This document shows, one piece after another, positions 35,670 to 49,200 of a DNA stretch of 64,000 bases; position 1 is the first letter of the stretch, and each line of letters opens with the position of its first letter. Location of the stretch: the NCBI GenBank assembly GCA_022813625.1, contig JAKLMB010000004.1, positions 1,488,001-1,552,000 of the forward strand, given 5' to 3'. A program made the translations under genes and the position numbers. The notes beneath the pieces are model-generated. The model was given only the letters and a program-made list of their open reading frames with translations. It was not told the DNA's origin and did no database searches. This DNA comes from Aaosphaeria pasadenensis. Taxonomy: Eukaryota; Ascomycota; Dothideomycetes; Pleosporales.

Positions 35670-37664
35670 ATGTAAGCTATTGTCTGGAGATGACCAATGC
35701 GATTTTGAAGCTGACGAGATTGATGCGATAGGGAGGCTTTCAACGAGACGTATCTCAATCTCTCCAAGAAGCATGGCACAACCAGATTCGCGGATTCCGG
35801 TTGGGGATGGAAGCCCACCGGCGGCGGCGATACCTTCACTCTAGATCATCAGCAAATCACCTCCGCGCAATGGAGTCGGGCAGCTAGGGGCTACGAGGTT
35901 AAGATGCTTTCACGAGCCGACGGTGTTATACAGTTGGACGGATTCAAACAGGAGGTAATGAGCCCTCTGCTGATATCTGGGGGAATTTGCAGGGCTAATG
36001 GAAGTGTAGGATTTTGAACGCATCTCGAAGCTCTTCAAGAACTGGTATGGGATCAATCTGGACAGCAGGGAGCACGGCCTGCGCGGTTGGAACTGGGGAA
36101 AGGCTGAGTTTGGAAAAGCCGAGCTGACCTTCAACGTCGCGAACCGACCGGCTTTCGAAGTACCCTACTCCGAGATCTCGAATACGAACTTGGCGGGTAA
36201 GAATGAGGTCGCTGTGGACCTGGAGTTGCCCGCCGATGGCGATGACACTGGTACCAATGGACATCTTGGTGGCGCACGGGGTCGCGGAAAGAAGTCTGGC
36301 GGTGCCGTGGACCAGCTCGTCGAGATGCGTTTTTACATTCCTGGAGTTGCTTCCAAGAGGGAGAAGAACGAAGAGGGCGAGGAAGTGTCTGGAGGCGAAG
36401 ATGCCGAGGAGCAGAATGCGGCCAACCTCTTCTACGAGACTTTGATGGACAAGGCTGAGATTGGAGAGGTTGCGGGTGATACATTCGCTACTTTCTTGGA
36501 GATTCTTCATTTGACTCCCAGGTTTGTTCAAGAATATCTGGTGCATTTGAACTTGGCTAACATCCTAACAGAGGACGATTTGATATCGATATGTACGAAA
36601 ACTCGTTCCGCTTGCGAGGAAAAACATATGACTACAAGATCCAATTCGAGGCCGTCAAGAAGTTCATGGTTTTGCCCAAGCCTGACGACATGCACACACT
36701 CATCACCATCGGCCTCGACCCCCCATTGCGACAAGGTCAAACTCGCTATCCCTTTTTGGTCATGCAGTTCAAGCGCGACGAAGAGGTCAATCTCGACCTG
36801 AACATGAAGGAAGAGCTCCTTGAGACCAAATACAAGGACAAGCTGCAGTCACACTACGAAGCACCAATCTCCGTCGTCGTTTCGGAGATCTTCCGTGGTC
36901 TCTCCGGAAAGCGTGTGACGAAGCCGTCAAAGGAGTTTCTCAGTCACCACGAACAAGCTGGAGTTAAGTGTTCCATCAAAGCTAACGAGGGTCATTTGTT
37001 CTGTTTGGACAAGGCTTTCATGTTCGTGCCCAAGCCGGCGACGTATATCAGCATGGACAACATTGCCTCAGTGACAATGTCCCGCGTTGGCGGCGCGATG
37101 GCCGCCAGCCGAACATTTGATATCACATTCACGATGAAGGGTGGTCTTGCTGAGCACCAATTCAGCAACATCAACCGGTGAGCTTCCCGACCAAACTTTG
37201 TTCTTCTGTCACTAACCACCAACTACCAGAGAGGAGCAACAACCCCTCGAGTCCTTCTTCAGGGCCAAAGGTATCAAGACAAAGAACGAGATGGCAGATG
37301 ATGTAAGGCTCCGATTCACTGCATATTCACATGACTGAACTAACGAAACACGTACTAGTCCGGAGCGATCCTCGCGGCAGCGCTTCAGGACGATGACCTT
37401 GCATCGAGCGATGGCGAGGTCGCCAACCGCGGTAGTGCCGATGAGGACGATGAGAGCGTCGATGAAGACTTCCAGGCCGAGTCGGAATCCGAAGTTGGAG
37501 AGGAGTTCGATGAGAACCATGAAAGCAGCGGATCCGATAGCGACGAGGAGATGGGAGATGCCGACGGCGATGAGGGAGACGAAGGCGCGTCAGGCGACGA
37601 GCAAGTTATGGAGGAGGAGCAGCTCGTTGAGCGGCCGAAGAAGAAGCAGAAGATGTCAAAGTGA
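35670..37664 (+). CDS. POB3: FACT complex subunit Pob3 (SSRP1 orthologue lacking HMG box)
   Basis: Pob3 pairs with Spt16 in the FACT histone chaperone, which loosens and rebuilds nucleosomes during transcription and replication. Exons are 35670-35671, 35732-35954, 36010-36521, 36572-37177, 37230-37302 and 37359-37664, giving 573 residues. The N-terminus MEAFNETYLNLSKKHG requires the initiator to be AT|G across the first intron. The Pob3_N/PH region (FADSGWGWKPTGGG, DFERISKLFKNWYGINL) is followed by the dimerisation and SSRP1 region (GRFDIDMYENSFRLRGK) and the tandem PH part (SHYEAPISVVVSEIFRGLSG, MSRVGGAMAASRTFDI). A long acidic Ser/Asp/Glu tail ends in a basic KKKQK. As in other fungi there is no HMG box. 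Length fits fungal orthologues. Confidence 0.93.
35672..35731 (+). other. 60-nt intron predicted to split the POB3 start codon
   Basis: The sequence reads ...CCCAACAT|GTAAGCTATT...CTGACGAGATTGATGCGATAG|GGAGGCTTTC. Removing GT...AG joins AT to G, creating ATG GAG GCT TTC AAC. The intron has a textbook GTAAGC donor and a CTGAC branch-like site about 20 nt before the acceptor. Exon 2 has no in-frame ATG before the conserved N-terminus. Confidence 0.65.
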
Positions 37665-40177
37665 TTCTAGCGCAGGGATGCGCAAAACGTGGCACGGGCA
37701 GTAGCGCAGCGGCGAGGACGGGTGCATCAGGGTGGAAGGACGGCTTGAAGCATCCATCCCCTTGCCTTCCGGATTTGTGCCGAAAAGCCCAGCATAATTA
37801 GCATTACAGAAAGGGAGTTATGGGAGTCTTCTTGGATGCATGGGCGTTAGGAAACTGGTGCATTCTCCGCGTGCGCGCAGGGAGTGTAGGGTTTGGGTGA
37901 AGTCGGGAAGAAGTTGAGGGAGAAGGCTCCGACGGAGCTGATTTGATATATGCGGCTGGCCGGCCGGTCAAGCTGGGCGAGGATGGGGCGAATAGTAAGG
38001 GAAGCATCGGCACCGCTATTCTAGAAGGGCCGAGGGGAGGAAGGGAGGGGGGAAGTGGGAGGTGGAGGTGGTGGTTGAAGGTAATGGAAATGGTTACTGG
38101 ATGGAATGTCTGTCTCGTCTCGTCGTTCTGTCTGCCTCCATCTATTCCAGCCGTCTACTCCACTCATACTCTCTTCCTACCATCACCACCACCACTACTG
38201 CTACTACTATTGCAACCGTTTACTACGCATACCCGTAAATCCAAAGCCCCATCATACCCGCGAAAGTCCGCGATTGGAAGCCATCAGATCCGCAAGCATC
38301 CCATAGTACGTATGCACTCGTAATGATAGATAGACTCTCTACGGAGTAACAGAGGGAGAATTGGAGTAATCGTATCTTGATACTGATACCAAGATGATGG
38401 CGTCAAAAACGTGTAACAATCCTGCATCTTGCATACAGCAATCAAGCAATCAACAACCAGCATCTTGCAACCAGCATCCAGCATCTTTAGCATCCTAGCA
38501 CTCACACCTTTTCGAAACTTCCCTGCACCCAAAGCCCTGCGGTGATACTCCGGCGAGTTTCCCACGTGTGCAATGGCAGGGATGAATCGAGAGGGAAAAG
38601 CGACCGGTGGACCATGCATGGCATGAATTGAAGCCTCTTTTGCAGCTGCTTTGCCAATGGGTTTGCACCTTCGCCATTGGCCATCCGCCATTTGGAGCTT
38701 TTTACGCCTTCTTTTGGCCCCTACCGCATGCTTTCGGATCCGTGATTCGATGCACGCCCGCCCTTCTCTAGTCTAGCCTTCCCAAGCAAGCCTCCTTCGC
38801 AGCCGGCGCGCGCCATCGGCCATGATTCGGGTCCCTCGATGGGGTGGCTAGTGATGCTCCGGCGCATTCTTGAGCCGTTGTACTTGGGTAAAAAAAGGGT
38901 ACAGGAATGGAATTGGTGCCAAAGGTCCGTGCCATGTGCATTCGGGGGGTAGGCCGTAATGGATGGATGATGTGTGTGCGTGTATCTGTGTATAGTGTCT
39001 GTGTAAGTGCGTGCCAGTTAGTCCCTGGTAGTGAATGGGTTGTGAGGCTGCTTTTGCTGCTCCCGCCGCTAATTACTGATTTCTGACGAGTAACTAAATA
39101 ATACCCCAGATCAAACCAGAACAGTCAGTCAGTGCAGTCAGACAGTCAAATTCATTATTCAATCCATCAGTCAGTCATTCGGTGTCAGACATTATGACAT
39201 TCTTCCATAACCCATCCATTATACATAGAATGCTGGGAATTGGAATAGGAACTGGGAGCCGCACCCCCCAAGAGCCGCTACACAGCATCCCTCATGATCG
39301 AGACGCACCACCAAGGGCATCAATAATCCTGGATGCATCGTCATGTTCCTCCTGCTAGACACACGCCATCAATCCATGAATCCATCCATCCATCCCATCA
39401 TCATCCCTCATCCCTCATCCCTCCCCTAGACCTCCAATTCCATCGCCCCCACCGTCCCTCCACTAACCGCACATCCGCCATCTACTTACTCTAACTGACC
39501 CTCTCGATGGTCTGTTCCACCCCTATCCTCCATCCCATCCACATCCATACCATAGTAAACCATAGTAAACCATACACACACACACCGTCATAAGCGTAAA
39601 TCCATAGACAATCTACAGGCCTTCTAGCTTCAACACCAGTGGACCCGCTTCTGGCGTGAACCATCTACTCTCGATCCTAGACCCCGCATGGAGCGAACCA
39701 GAAAAGAAGAAAAGGTCTACAGCAGACAGCTTCCGAATAGTTAGTGCGTGTGTGCGTGCGTATGTGTGTGATGGATGGTGTATCTGGAAGTGACTGAGTG
39801 TGTGTGTGTGTGTGTGTGTGTGTGTAGGTACAGGACGGAGAGGACTGAGTTGGACTAAGATTGACTAACTATCCCTACCCAGTAGTCCCAATCCGCCAAC
39901 CACCATGTCCATTAACCATGTCCACCACATGGACCTTGACCACCACCACCACTACCACCATGTCTGTCCACTACCGCCTCCATCAACTACTCTCCCCGTG
40001 TTTACTGCATCCATACATATATACACTCCCCTTGACCTCGACCCACTGCTTCCCTCCCTCTTCCCTTTCAAGCACATGGCATCTACCACCCCAACCCTTA
40101 AACAATCCCTCGACATACCATAACCATACCACCATTCAACATCCACATCAACATCATCTTGGTGTCGAACCCTCAAG
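37665..40177. promoter_or_regulatory. Upstream region of the second Zn2Cys6 regulator
   Basis: This 2.5-kb spacer lies between POB3 and the next plus-strand gene. It contains a motif TACGGAGTA at 38340-38348, ATCC-rich tracts (39370-39420), a TG dinucleotide run (39798-39825) about 350 nt before the start, and pyrimidine-rich sequence from 39860 to 40170 that is probably 5' leader. No gene was supported. Confidence 0.4.
39798..39825. repeat. (GT)n microsatellite
   Basis: An uninterrupted 28-base alternating GT run, preceded by shorter GTGC/TGTG runs from about 39745. It lies upstream of the Zn2Cys6 gene at 40178. Confidence 0.9.
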
Positions 40178-42562
40178 ATGCGGTCACGAACTGGATGGTA
40201 CGCGTTGATTCCTTTCTTGCTTCCCCTTCTCGCCCATCTCCAAACCACGACTTGATACTAATCGATATCAAAGCTTGACCTGCCGTCAGCGAAAGCTGAA
40301 GTGTGACGAGAAGAAACCCAAGTGTGGACAATGCTGCAAGGCTACTCGGGAATGCATTCCCAGCTCAGGCATCGTTTTCCGTCACCAGCACAACGCCTCC
40401 ATGAACGGCGACGATTCCTCTGATGAGAACACACTCAAGGGTTTCTACGCCTACAAGAACACCTTCAACGACGAGACCATATGGCTAGACGTCCCCAAGC
40501 ACAGTAAGAATCCTAACTCAATGGCATCTGCTTTCAATTGGCAACTTTACTCATCACGCGTTCTGCAGTCACGTTCATCAACACATCCAATCCCTATCTG
40601 GACGACGGGACTTCCGACCTCGATACCATGTCTGCCACTTCCATGGACTCTCCCGCTCCTTTTGAACCCCGATCGATCCCAACCTCTTCATGGCCAGGTG
40701 CCAGTCACATGCACACTGTAACAAGCAGTCCGTCGAGCACAAGCCCAGAGCTTCTCGCACCGGCTGCTACCAGTGCTCACTTCTCCTTCATGCAACCAGA
40801 CCATGACCTCTTCTCCCCATTCGACAGGCCAGCCATGCTCCAAACACCTCCCACATCAACAGCAGGAACGCCCGTCTCGCCACCCCTCTCACTGCCCAAC
40901 TACCACTTCAACCATCTCGTCCTAGACCAATGCATGACCCCTCCGATCGACCCCCGCCTCAACTCCCCGTTCGACATTGACCAAATCCCTCGCTCCGTCT
41001 CCGTGCCTCGCCGCACATCCTCCCGGTCAAGCTTCAACCCTTCCTCCGAACAGGACCACGAGGTCGCCTACCTCCTCCGTTGGTTTTCCGAGGGCCCTGG
41101 CTACTGGATGGACCTCTACGACATGGGAAAGTACTTCTCGTCCTATGTTCCCATCAAGGCTACTGATAGCCCGTTGCTCAAGTACGCCGCCCTTGCCTAC
41201 GCAGCCAAGTCTCTTGCCCGACTTCAGGGAAAGAGGACGACTGCCACGGGAGCCAGGCCCTACTCGGATGCTCAATTGGTCGACTGGTCTCACAAGGCGA
41301 CTCAATACTACGATTCTGCCGTCTCTCTCCTGCTACAGGCCCTGAAAGGTGATGCCATGTACAGCACAGACTCCGACTCGGATTGCGAGCAGAAGTTTGA
41401 GCTCGACAGGTTCGCCCGCAGGCGAGCAGTCCAATCACCAAGGCGCCGCCGCACATCAAGCAACGCCTCCAAGTACAACCAGGATGACGTCCTCGCAGCA
41501 TCGGCCATCCTCTGCGTCTACGAATCGTTGGACGCCTCCATGTCGGAGTGGGCGAAGCACCTCAACGGAGCCAAGTCACTTCTCGTCATGTCCCAGGAAC
41601 GCCTCACTCCAATGCAGGTAAGGGCGCCGTCGCCAACCGCCTCTCTGGGATTCGTCTCCAAGACTCGACGGGCAGCCTTCTGGAATGTGGCAAGGCAGGA
41701 TATGTGGGCAGCTTGTAAGTTTGCCACCCGCTCCGTTGGGAGCTTGAGCTAACATCTACTAGTCATCAACAAGACTCACACGCGACTTGATACCGAGGAC
41801 CTTCCCTTGTGGAGGGACGCAGGACTCCTCATTGATGATCACGGCTTCATCATTCCCAGCAACACCTTCGACAATGGATACCCCGAAGGCGACGGAATGA
41901 TGAAGGAGGACATCATCTCAAACACCCTCGTCTGGCTCATGGCCAAGCTCGTCAACTTCATGGCAGCTGGTGACGAGGTTCCTGTGGACTTCTCCAACAC
42001 CTGGGGCGGAGTTCCCCAGCGGTCACTGTCGGACTGCTGGTACCAGCTCCGCCAGCAATTCCAGACGTGGTACGACGCCCTCCCCGTCACCTTCCAGCCC
42101 TGCTCGAAGGTCGAGAGCCCACGGTCGCCGGGGCACCAGCTCGACGGAGACGACGCCATGTTCCCCGAGATATGGTACAGCATGCCGATGTGTGCATCCA
42201 CGATGCAATGCTACCACATGAGTCAGATCCAACTGCTCATGAACAAGCCACACGAGTCGACCCAGGGCCGGACTAGCGTGTTCGAGCGCCTCAACTCCTA
42301 TCAGTCCGTGCTGGCCGCCTCCCAAGTCCACAGCCGGGAGATCATTGGCATCTCGCTGGCACGCTCTGACGACGCGATGCGCGTACACTCGGTTCAGCCG
42401 CTCTTCACTGCGGGCCAGTGCCTGAGCGACGTGCGCGAGCGCCAGGTCGTGTTGAACCTCCTCCAGGATGTCGAGGCCGAGACGGGTTGGGCGACCGACT
42501 ACCGCGTCAAGCAATTGGCCCAGCAGTGGCAGTGGGAGGAGAACGAGTCTGCCGTCCCCTGA
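40178..42562 (+). CDS. Zn2Cys6 transcription factor, Fungal_trans_2-like
   Basis: This is a predicted nuclear regulator of 731 residues. Exons are 40178-40197, 40274-40503, 40569-41714 and 41763-42562, all joining in frame. The zinc cluster begins immediately: MRSRTGCLTCRQRKLKCD, with Cys 7, 10, 17, 24, 27 and 34. Intron 1 interrupts the codon of Cys7 (TG|C), so the 20-nt first exon is needed for a complete cluster. Next come GIVFRHQHNASMN and FYAYKNTFNDETIWLDVPKH, a conserved block of this subfamily, then a Ser/Pro-rich spacer. The regulatory region contains VAYLLRWFSEGPGYWMDLYD, ASAILCVYESLDASMSEWAK (a Fungal_trans_2 hallmark) and WYDALPVTFQPCSK. The last exon is unusually GC-rich in third positions compared with the surrounding spacers. 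Targets are unknown. Confidence 0.87.
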
Positions 42563-45500
42563 ACATATCTTGCCTCGTTGAAGTTTCCGACGAATCAGCA
42601 ATCATCACAACTAAATGCCTCACCATCATCCTCGCCCGCAATGGCGAAAAAAAAAATAAAAAGTCTACCTACAGCTACCGGTGTTGCCGAACAGCATCGC
42701 ATCGCATCCCACCGGAAGACATGCGGAGGATTCCTTCGTACGTAGCAGCAGCGTAGTAGCTCCTCAGGCCATGGATACGTCGTTATCCCCAACATCCATC
42801 CGAGCCATTGCCCTACGAAACGCGAATACGGGGTGTGCACTGGAGGTGTGGGCGGCGCCGAACCTCCCCGAATGCCAAAAAGGTTCGCTTCCGTGGCGCG
42901 ACCCCCCCAGCGAATACGACAGGGCGGGCGGCCGACATGTCAGCTTCCAGGGCTTCCGCAGTAGTCCATACAACCTACACATACACATACGAAGTGGTAC
43001 GGTACCCATCCTATCTACGATCGTTCGATAGTATTACTCCGTCTTTTCTCCTTCGATCTGCCCCTTCGGAGATGGCTTGGGTTACACGCCTACCTTATTG
43101 CTTACAAGTCGCGCCACTTACGCCACACACACATATTTTAAGCTCCGAAGGAACACACAAATACGATGGTTGACTTTATCGATCAATAAAACAGTATTAA
43201 TAGATAAAAGCGATCCTGGATGGGCGAAATCCCATCTTTCGTGTCATGAAGTTCGACTCGACTTCTTCTTTTCTTTTTCTTTTTCTCTCTTACTTACTTT
43301 TTTCTTGGACCCATGGTTGGGAGGTTGATGTCATGTCATGTTTTAGTATAGATCAGCGAGCAAGCGTCTTCTCCTTCTTCTTCCTTTCACACTCAACACA
43401 CACATACGCGTATAGAGAAAGTTTGTTCGATAGTTTCACAAACGTACACAACAAATTCCTACCATCATGATTATACGAAAATAAATGATATACTTTTTTC
43501 ACACGAACACAATTGAACTGCTTCACACACCGCCGCCCGCACATTGTCCACATCCATCTCATTCAGAGACATGCACAAGATCGACCATTTCACCATTTCA
43601 CCGCTACACTTGTAGTGTTGACAAATATCTGACACGCGACCACAAATCCCATATAACCCCCCTTGGCAGTGCACATAATCAGGGTTTCCAACTCCCCAAC
43701 TCCCCAAATCCCCATGGCCAAACCCCTTCACACGTGGGAAGAAACGCCATCTATGACGATGAGCGTCTCCTTGGGCATGTGGCAGCCATAATCCCCCATC
43801 CCTTCACACCTCCTCCTCCTCTCCCTTGCGTTTGGCCTGTGACAAGCAACCGCACCGCAAAGAGGAAAGCCAGAACTCGTCATCACTGAATCAGTCCAAC
43901 AATAACGCAGGGTCATGGGCGACGGGCGCCTTGGGACAGCCAGCAGCGAAACGAAGCCAAACGACAGGACGACAGGACAGGACAAAGAAAAGTCCGGTCC
44001 TGTGACATGGCATGGGCCCGTCGGAGCGCTCTGTGGTGCGGCTGTCTAGGTATGTGAACCCTAGCACAGATCCGTCCGTGCGCTTCCCCCAATCCCCCCG
44101 TTAGTTAGTTTAGGTAGCGGACGGGGAGGGGGTGGGCGGAATTCGATTTGCGTGCGTGCGTTGCGTGCTATAGGCGAGGCGAGACTTGAAGATGACATTT
44201 CCGATTGTGATGATGACGGGGGATGGGATAGGGAGGGGAGGGAGCTGTATGGAGAGATGACAGTAGATCTTCTCGATTTAGATTGCTCGATTGCTCGATT
44301 GGGGAGGGCAGATGCTGAGATGCCTGGGCAGCAATGTAGATAGACCCTGTTGAGTCGAGTCCGCCAATTGTGAACCCTTCAGGCTGCATCGAGTAAGTTG
44401 ATCATTTGGAAATGAATGCCCAAGGCGACAATAACACGAAAAAAAAGGAATTCACACCTCACAAGGATCTCATTCCTGCAAATGCGATTCAATTAGGAAG
44501 GCGAGGAAAGAAATGAGGCGTTATTGTCGATGTGAAAGCTTCACAGTTTGAAGTCGGAATTGCTGACTCGGTTTTTTGCAGGGTATGCGGGCGGGATGTT
44601 GCTATTATTGTATTATATTGTATTGGATTGGATTGGAGGAAGATGGGTAGGTAGATCATGGGGGGGATGTTTTGCGAATGCGAGAAAAGAGAGTTTAACA
44701 CAACAACACAGGAAATTAATGGTGATACCCAATTGAAGATGACTGAGTCGAAAAATGAGTCGATCTTTCACAATGTTTCGCTTGCCCTGGATAGAGTGCG
44801 CGTATGGCGATGAGTATTGCTGATACGCAACGATGTTTTAGCTGGAGGAGCATTTGTCCGTGCCTTGTGTCTGTGTCTGTGGTAATATCAGAGGAATCAA
44901 TCTCACAATCGAATCGAATCGAATCGATCTATCCCCAACCCAGCCCTTACAAGGGGCGGGGGAGGAAACGAAGGGGGAAGGGAAAGATGAGGCCGGAATG
45001 AAGCGACCCAATAACATCGCCCTTAATCAACGATGCATCATCACCATCTAACCAACTACCCCAACATCCAAGCCCATCACCGTCTAAAACCGAATCCGAA
45101 CCAAAGACAGACTTTCGAATGGTGGAGCTCCTCCTCCTCCCAGCCTCGACACGAAACCCACCCATCTACCGTCTTCAACTTCCATGGCCTCAGCCATACA
45201 CACACACTGCAACGTCCTCGACAACGCGGGGTGATTCGCACTAAGCGCACCCGTCCCTCGTATAACGCCGCTCGCCGCTCGCTGACTGGCCCCGGCTCCA
45301 CCCATCAGATTCGAAACATGGGAACGTTAGCGTGCGAGGGCGGGCTAGGGCTAGCGGACGTCGGTCCATGCGTCCATGTGGAGCGCCACGAGTTGCTGTG
45401 GACGCCACGCCATGATTGGGAGAGGAGGAGGAGGGTTCTTGGTGTGTTCTAGGTGGTTGCAAGCTCTGGGACTATGGGTATGAGTGTGAGGGAGGGGGGA

Positions 45501-48500
45501 GGGATTAGTGGGTTAAGATGGATGGATGGTGAATGGTTCTAGCGGGAGGTGTCTAGGGTGTGGAGAGAAGAGCGTAGTGTGTTGAAGGGATAATCGAGAT
45601 GGATGGGTAGTTGTTTGATTCATTCGCTCGTTCGCTTGAATGTCTTCTGCAGAGATGAGTAGGTGTATCTGAGCTTGAAGGGTGAAGTCGATAGTTGGTT
45701 GATTGAGTATTGTTTGAATAGGCATGATACGAATTGGACAGGAGAGTCTAATGGGATTGACGGTATGGATGGATGGATGGATGATGCACGCTCAGTGGCT
45801 GGTGTATGTACGTACTAGGCGAAGCGGCTACTATGCCCTGTTCTGTGGCTTTTTGGCGACAGACTATCTGTATGTAGGGATTGTGTAGTAGTGGCCAGCC
45901 TCATGCAGGAGTATGAGAGGTTTATTCCTATTGACTTGTAGAATCTGATTCAGGTGGTAGATGCTAGATACCGTGCCGTCTGTAAGTAAATCCCGTCAAC
46001 GTGCAAAGGCGGGTACCTTGCCTTACATATAAAGATGCACGCGTTTATAAGTACCTCCTCTGTTGTTCTACTTGAATGTACATATCATCTCGAATTCTCT
46101 CCCTACACCGAGACCCAACGTCCATTCGACCCGCAATGTCACTCACCCACAGGCCACGTCCCCTTCAATTAGTCTAATCCCTCAATCTCCTATCCCAAAC
46201 CCTTAACGAGGCAAATCCTCAACATCAACATCGCTCATCGGTGTACGCGACGCAATGTCCCTCCCTCTCTCCTTTCCCCCTGTTACTCTCCCCGGCGACG
46301 GCGAAAACATCAGCTCGGATCCGCAGCACGCACCTCGTGCGGCTCACTTCGAATTAACATGGATTGATTCCTTTTCTTTTCTTTTCTTTTTTTCAATTTT
46401 CCCCACGACCGAGGAGTTATGGAGGGAAGGTGGTTGGGCTTCACCGTGCGGCCTCGCGTCCGCCTGTCCGAAGCCGACCGGAGAGAACAGCGAAGACAAG
46501 GGTGTAGTTTCTCGTACTTACCTCCGAATGACCGCTGCTTTGCATTGTCGTTGTTCATAACTAGTCATGGGGTAGTTTACATGGGTGTCTATCTAGCGAT
46601 GTCGATAATGGCGTGGTTTTTATCGTCGATTGCGGGTTGATGATGACGATATTGATTGATAGATTGATTGATTTGACCGCGGCGATGCGGCGGTATTACG
46701 ATATCTTGTTTTCTTGTTTATCTATCTATTTTGTTGTCGAGGATGGATGGATGGATGATGTATGGATGCATAGGTGGGGGCTTGCATGTGGGCATGTGCG
46801 TGCGTGCGTGCGTGCAGGATATGTATGTGTAACAAGGGGTAGTAGATGTGAGGCGTAAAATGGAACGATTGTAGAATGAAAAACGAAAGAAAGAATATGT
46901 ACAAAGTGCGCCGAGCCTATCAGCGAGGGTGAATTGGGTGTACACGTGCGTGCGTGCGAGCCAGCCCGCGTCTGCGATGGAGCAGGGGGGCGAGTATCGT
47001 AGCTGCAGGATGTAGGGAAACGTTTACCTAAAGGGATAGAGCAGAGCAGCAGGGTTTCTTGTGGGGGTTTTGGATTTTTTTGAGTCTTGGTGTTGGAGTG
47101 CATACATGCATGCATACGTTGATCGACATGATGATGATTGGGGACTCCAAATTGTTGGAGGTGGTTTGGGTGTTTACTTGGAGTTATAGGAGGTGTGAAT
47201 GCTTATCAGCACTCAATCGGACGGGTCGATTTAATGCCTGCGATGATCGCTAACATCATCGAGATTGTCGAACAAGTCGATTGTCGATCGTTCTTCGTCT
47301 ACAACAATCAATGACGAGAGGAAAACGCGAAGAACACATCCTCCATGAACGATAGGACGGGCACCAAAAGACGGATCGTGCTCGGTCTCGTCCATGGTCT
47401 TCTCGCTTCGTTTCGTCTCGTATGTAGTTCAGTTTTGCCATGTGCGCGTGGCCGAACGTCCCTCGTGGTGGCGAAATGTCGATCTCCCTCCAATTCCAAT
47501 CTCAACAAAGAGAGCTTGGGGGTCGTGCAGTTTACCCGACATGAGGCCGTTCCATGTGCTTTTCTCTGACACCCGTGACCGAGAGAAAACTCTGAATATG
47601 ACATGTTCACGTCGTTGTCTCCGTCTTACACCGCTACTATGATGATAACTGACCCCCAAAGACGGCGATCATGGATTGCGTGTATGCATGTGAAAAATGA
47701 TCGAGTTGGAGATGCGTTGCGTGGTTGGAGGGTGCAGAGCGAGCTGAAGCAGCAAATGTGGCGGAATAAATTACCTTTTCGCGGTTCCGCAATTCTTTGC
47801 ATCAATGCTCTGCAGTTTTTACAAGGTATGGTAGGGGTTAACAGCGGTGTATGGTCCATGGGTGGATGGGGACGGATTGATTCCATTCATCGGATAGCGG
47901 ATGGGAAGTGGGTAAGTGACCAGTTTCGGATAGTTGAGGGGCTGCCGCACTCGGGTGGATTCCGTAGCCGCAAAAAGTATTTGGAAGAGCAGGGAAAAAA
48001 AACATGGCAAGACAGGGATCAAGGATCAGTGTAGAGGTGGGAGGGAATGGTGGTGTAGGGTAGGGGATATGCTGGAAAGTGTGAATGCATTCATCGGATA
48101 GCGTACCAAATGTTCATCTTCAACCCTGATGCCTGCCTACACACTGGACTTTTTGCCTTGCATGCCGTGCTCTGCCTGCAGTGCTAGAGCAATTAGTTAA
48201 TCATTACAACACGCAGAGCAAGCACGCACAAGATGATTTACATTATGAATGTGTGTGCCTCGTGGTATGGTCCGCTAACAACGTTAGCCGCCGCAAGCTT
48301 CAACAACCAAATATGTAAATCGAAACGTAAGAGCAGAGCCTTTTGCTGCTTTACATCGATCTCCTAGCTCTGCCCATTGAAGAATGGTGCAATTTACAAG
48401 GTTAGAACTAGACCTCCAGAGAGCTAGACGGCGGTTTCGGCCAATTGTGGACAACGGGACGATCCCTTGCTGGATTTCGCCGGATGGACAGTTCCTGATA

Positions 48501-49200
48501 TCGTTGGAAAGGTCCTCGAAGCGCCGCCAAGTGAGGCTAAGAAGACAATGAAACAGCTTGTTGCCTTTCCACGTGAGATGGCTGCTGCTTCGCGTCATTT
48601 GTGGTTCGACGTTTAGTCACATGTTAGAGAACGGAAACGCGTTGGTCGTCTAACACCTGAGGCAGAGATTGAAGAAATGTGAACTGTTTGGGTTTGTAAT
48701 TCATGTATTGGAGTTTGCTATGGAAAGTAAGTTGTAGACTTGGACATCGGGTTCATTTAATTACGTAGAGACTTATCCGAAACAATCATTCCATTTAGAA
48801 TGAAGTGGTTCATTAAGGCCTACGCTTGAATGACAGTCTGTCTGTAGTTATGTAAATCAGTGTCAAGAACATTCATGCCATTACAGATTGAAGAACATGT
48901 TCGCATAGGCTACGACATTACCTTCTGCTTATATCTGTAGCGCATTGAGATCTTGAGTCGTAAGTGACATTACTTGGGGATTGTCTCGGAAGATTTTTTC
49001 CGTCCATACATTGACCGTCTCTTCAAGATCTCAAAGTTTCCACTCTGATGTGCGCACCAATACTCATCTCGTTCGCACGGAGTGAATATAGACATCAGAG
49101 TACTCCATAATATCGTGAACTTTTGAGGTGACGTTCAACATGTGGGGTTTCGCTGTGGAGAACGTACGAGCTTGCCCCAAGTAGCGATCCGCAATTCGAG
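42563..49200. other. 6.6-kb gene-poor, microsatellite-rich gap between convergent genes
   Basis: Both flanking genes end here (plus to 42562; minus stop at 49201), so no known promoter needs this space. It contains TTTTC-type pyrimidine runs (43260-43300, 46370-46395), ATGG runs (45760-45783, 46740-46758), GTGC runs (46796-46818, 46948-46962) and an ATTGG/TATTG run near 44605-44635. Frames up to about 145 codons exist on both strands, but all are low-complexity or composed of microsatellite sequence. I see no gene that I can support. Confidence 0.5.
46735..46830. repeat. Tetranucleotide microsatellites (ATGG and GTGC)
   Basis: An ATGG-type run at about 46743-46757 is followed within 40 bases by a perfect GTGC run at about 46796-46816. 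A second GTGC run lies near 46948-46962 and another ATGG run near 45763-45781. Confidence 0.8.

Noticed and set aside
45760..46830. Possible CRISPR-like or centromeric array
   Set aside because: The repeats are simple tetranucleotide runs of different units without spacers.
48284..48598. 104-residue minus-strand frame in the 6.6-kb gap
   Set aside because: No domain, no signal peptide and no supporting gene structure.
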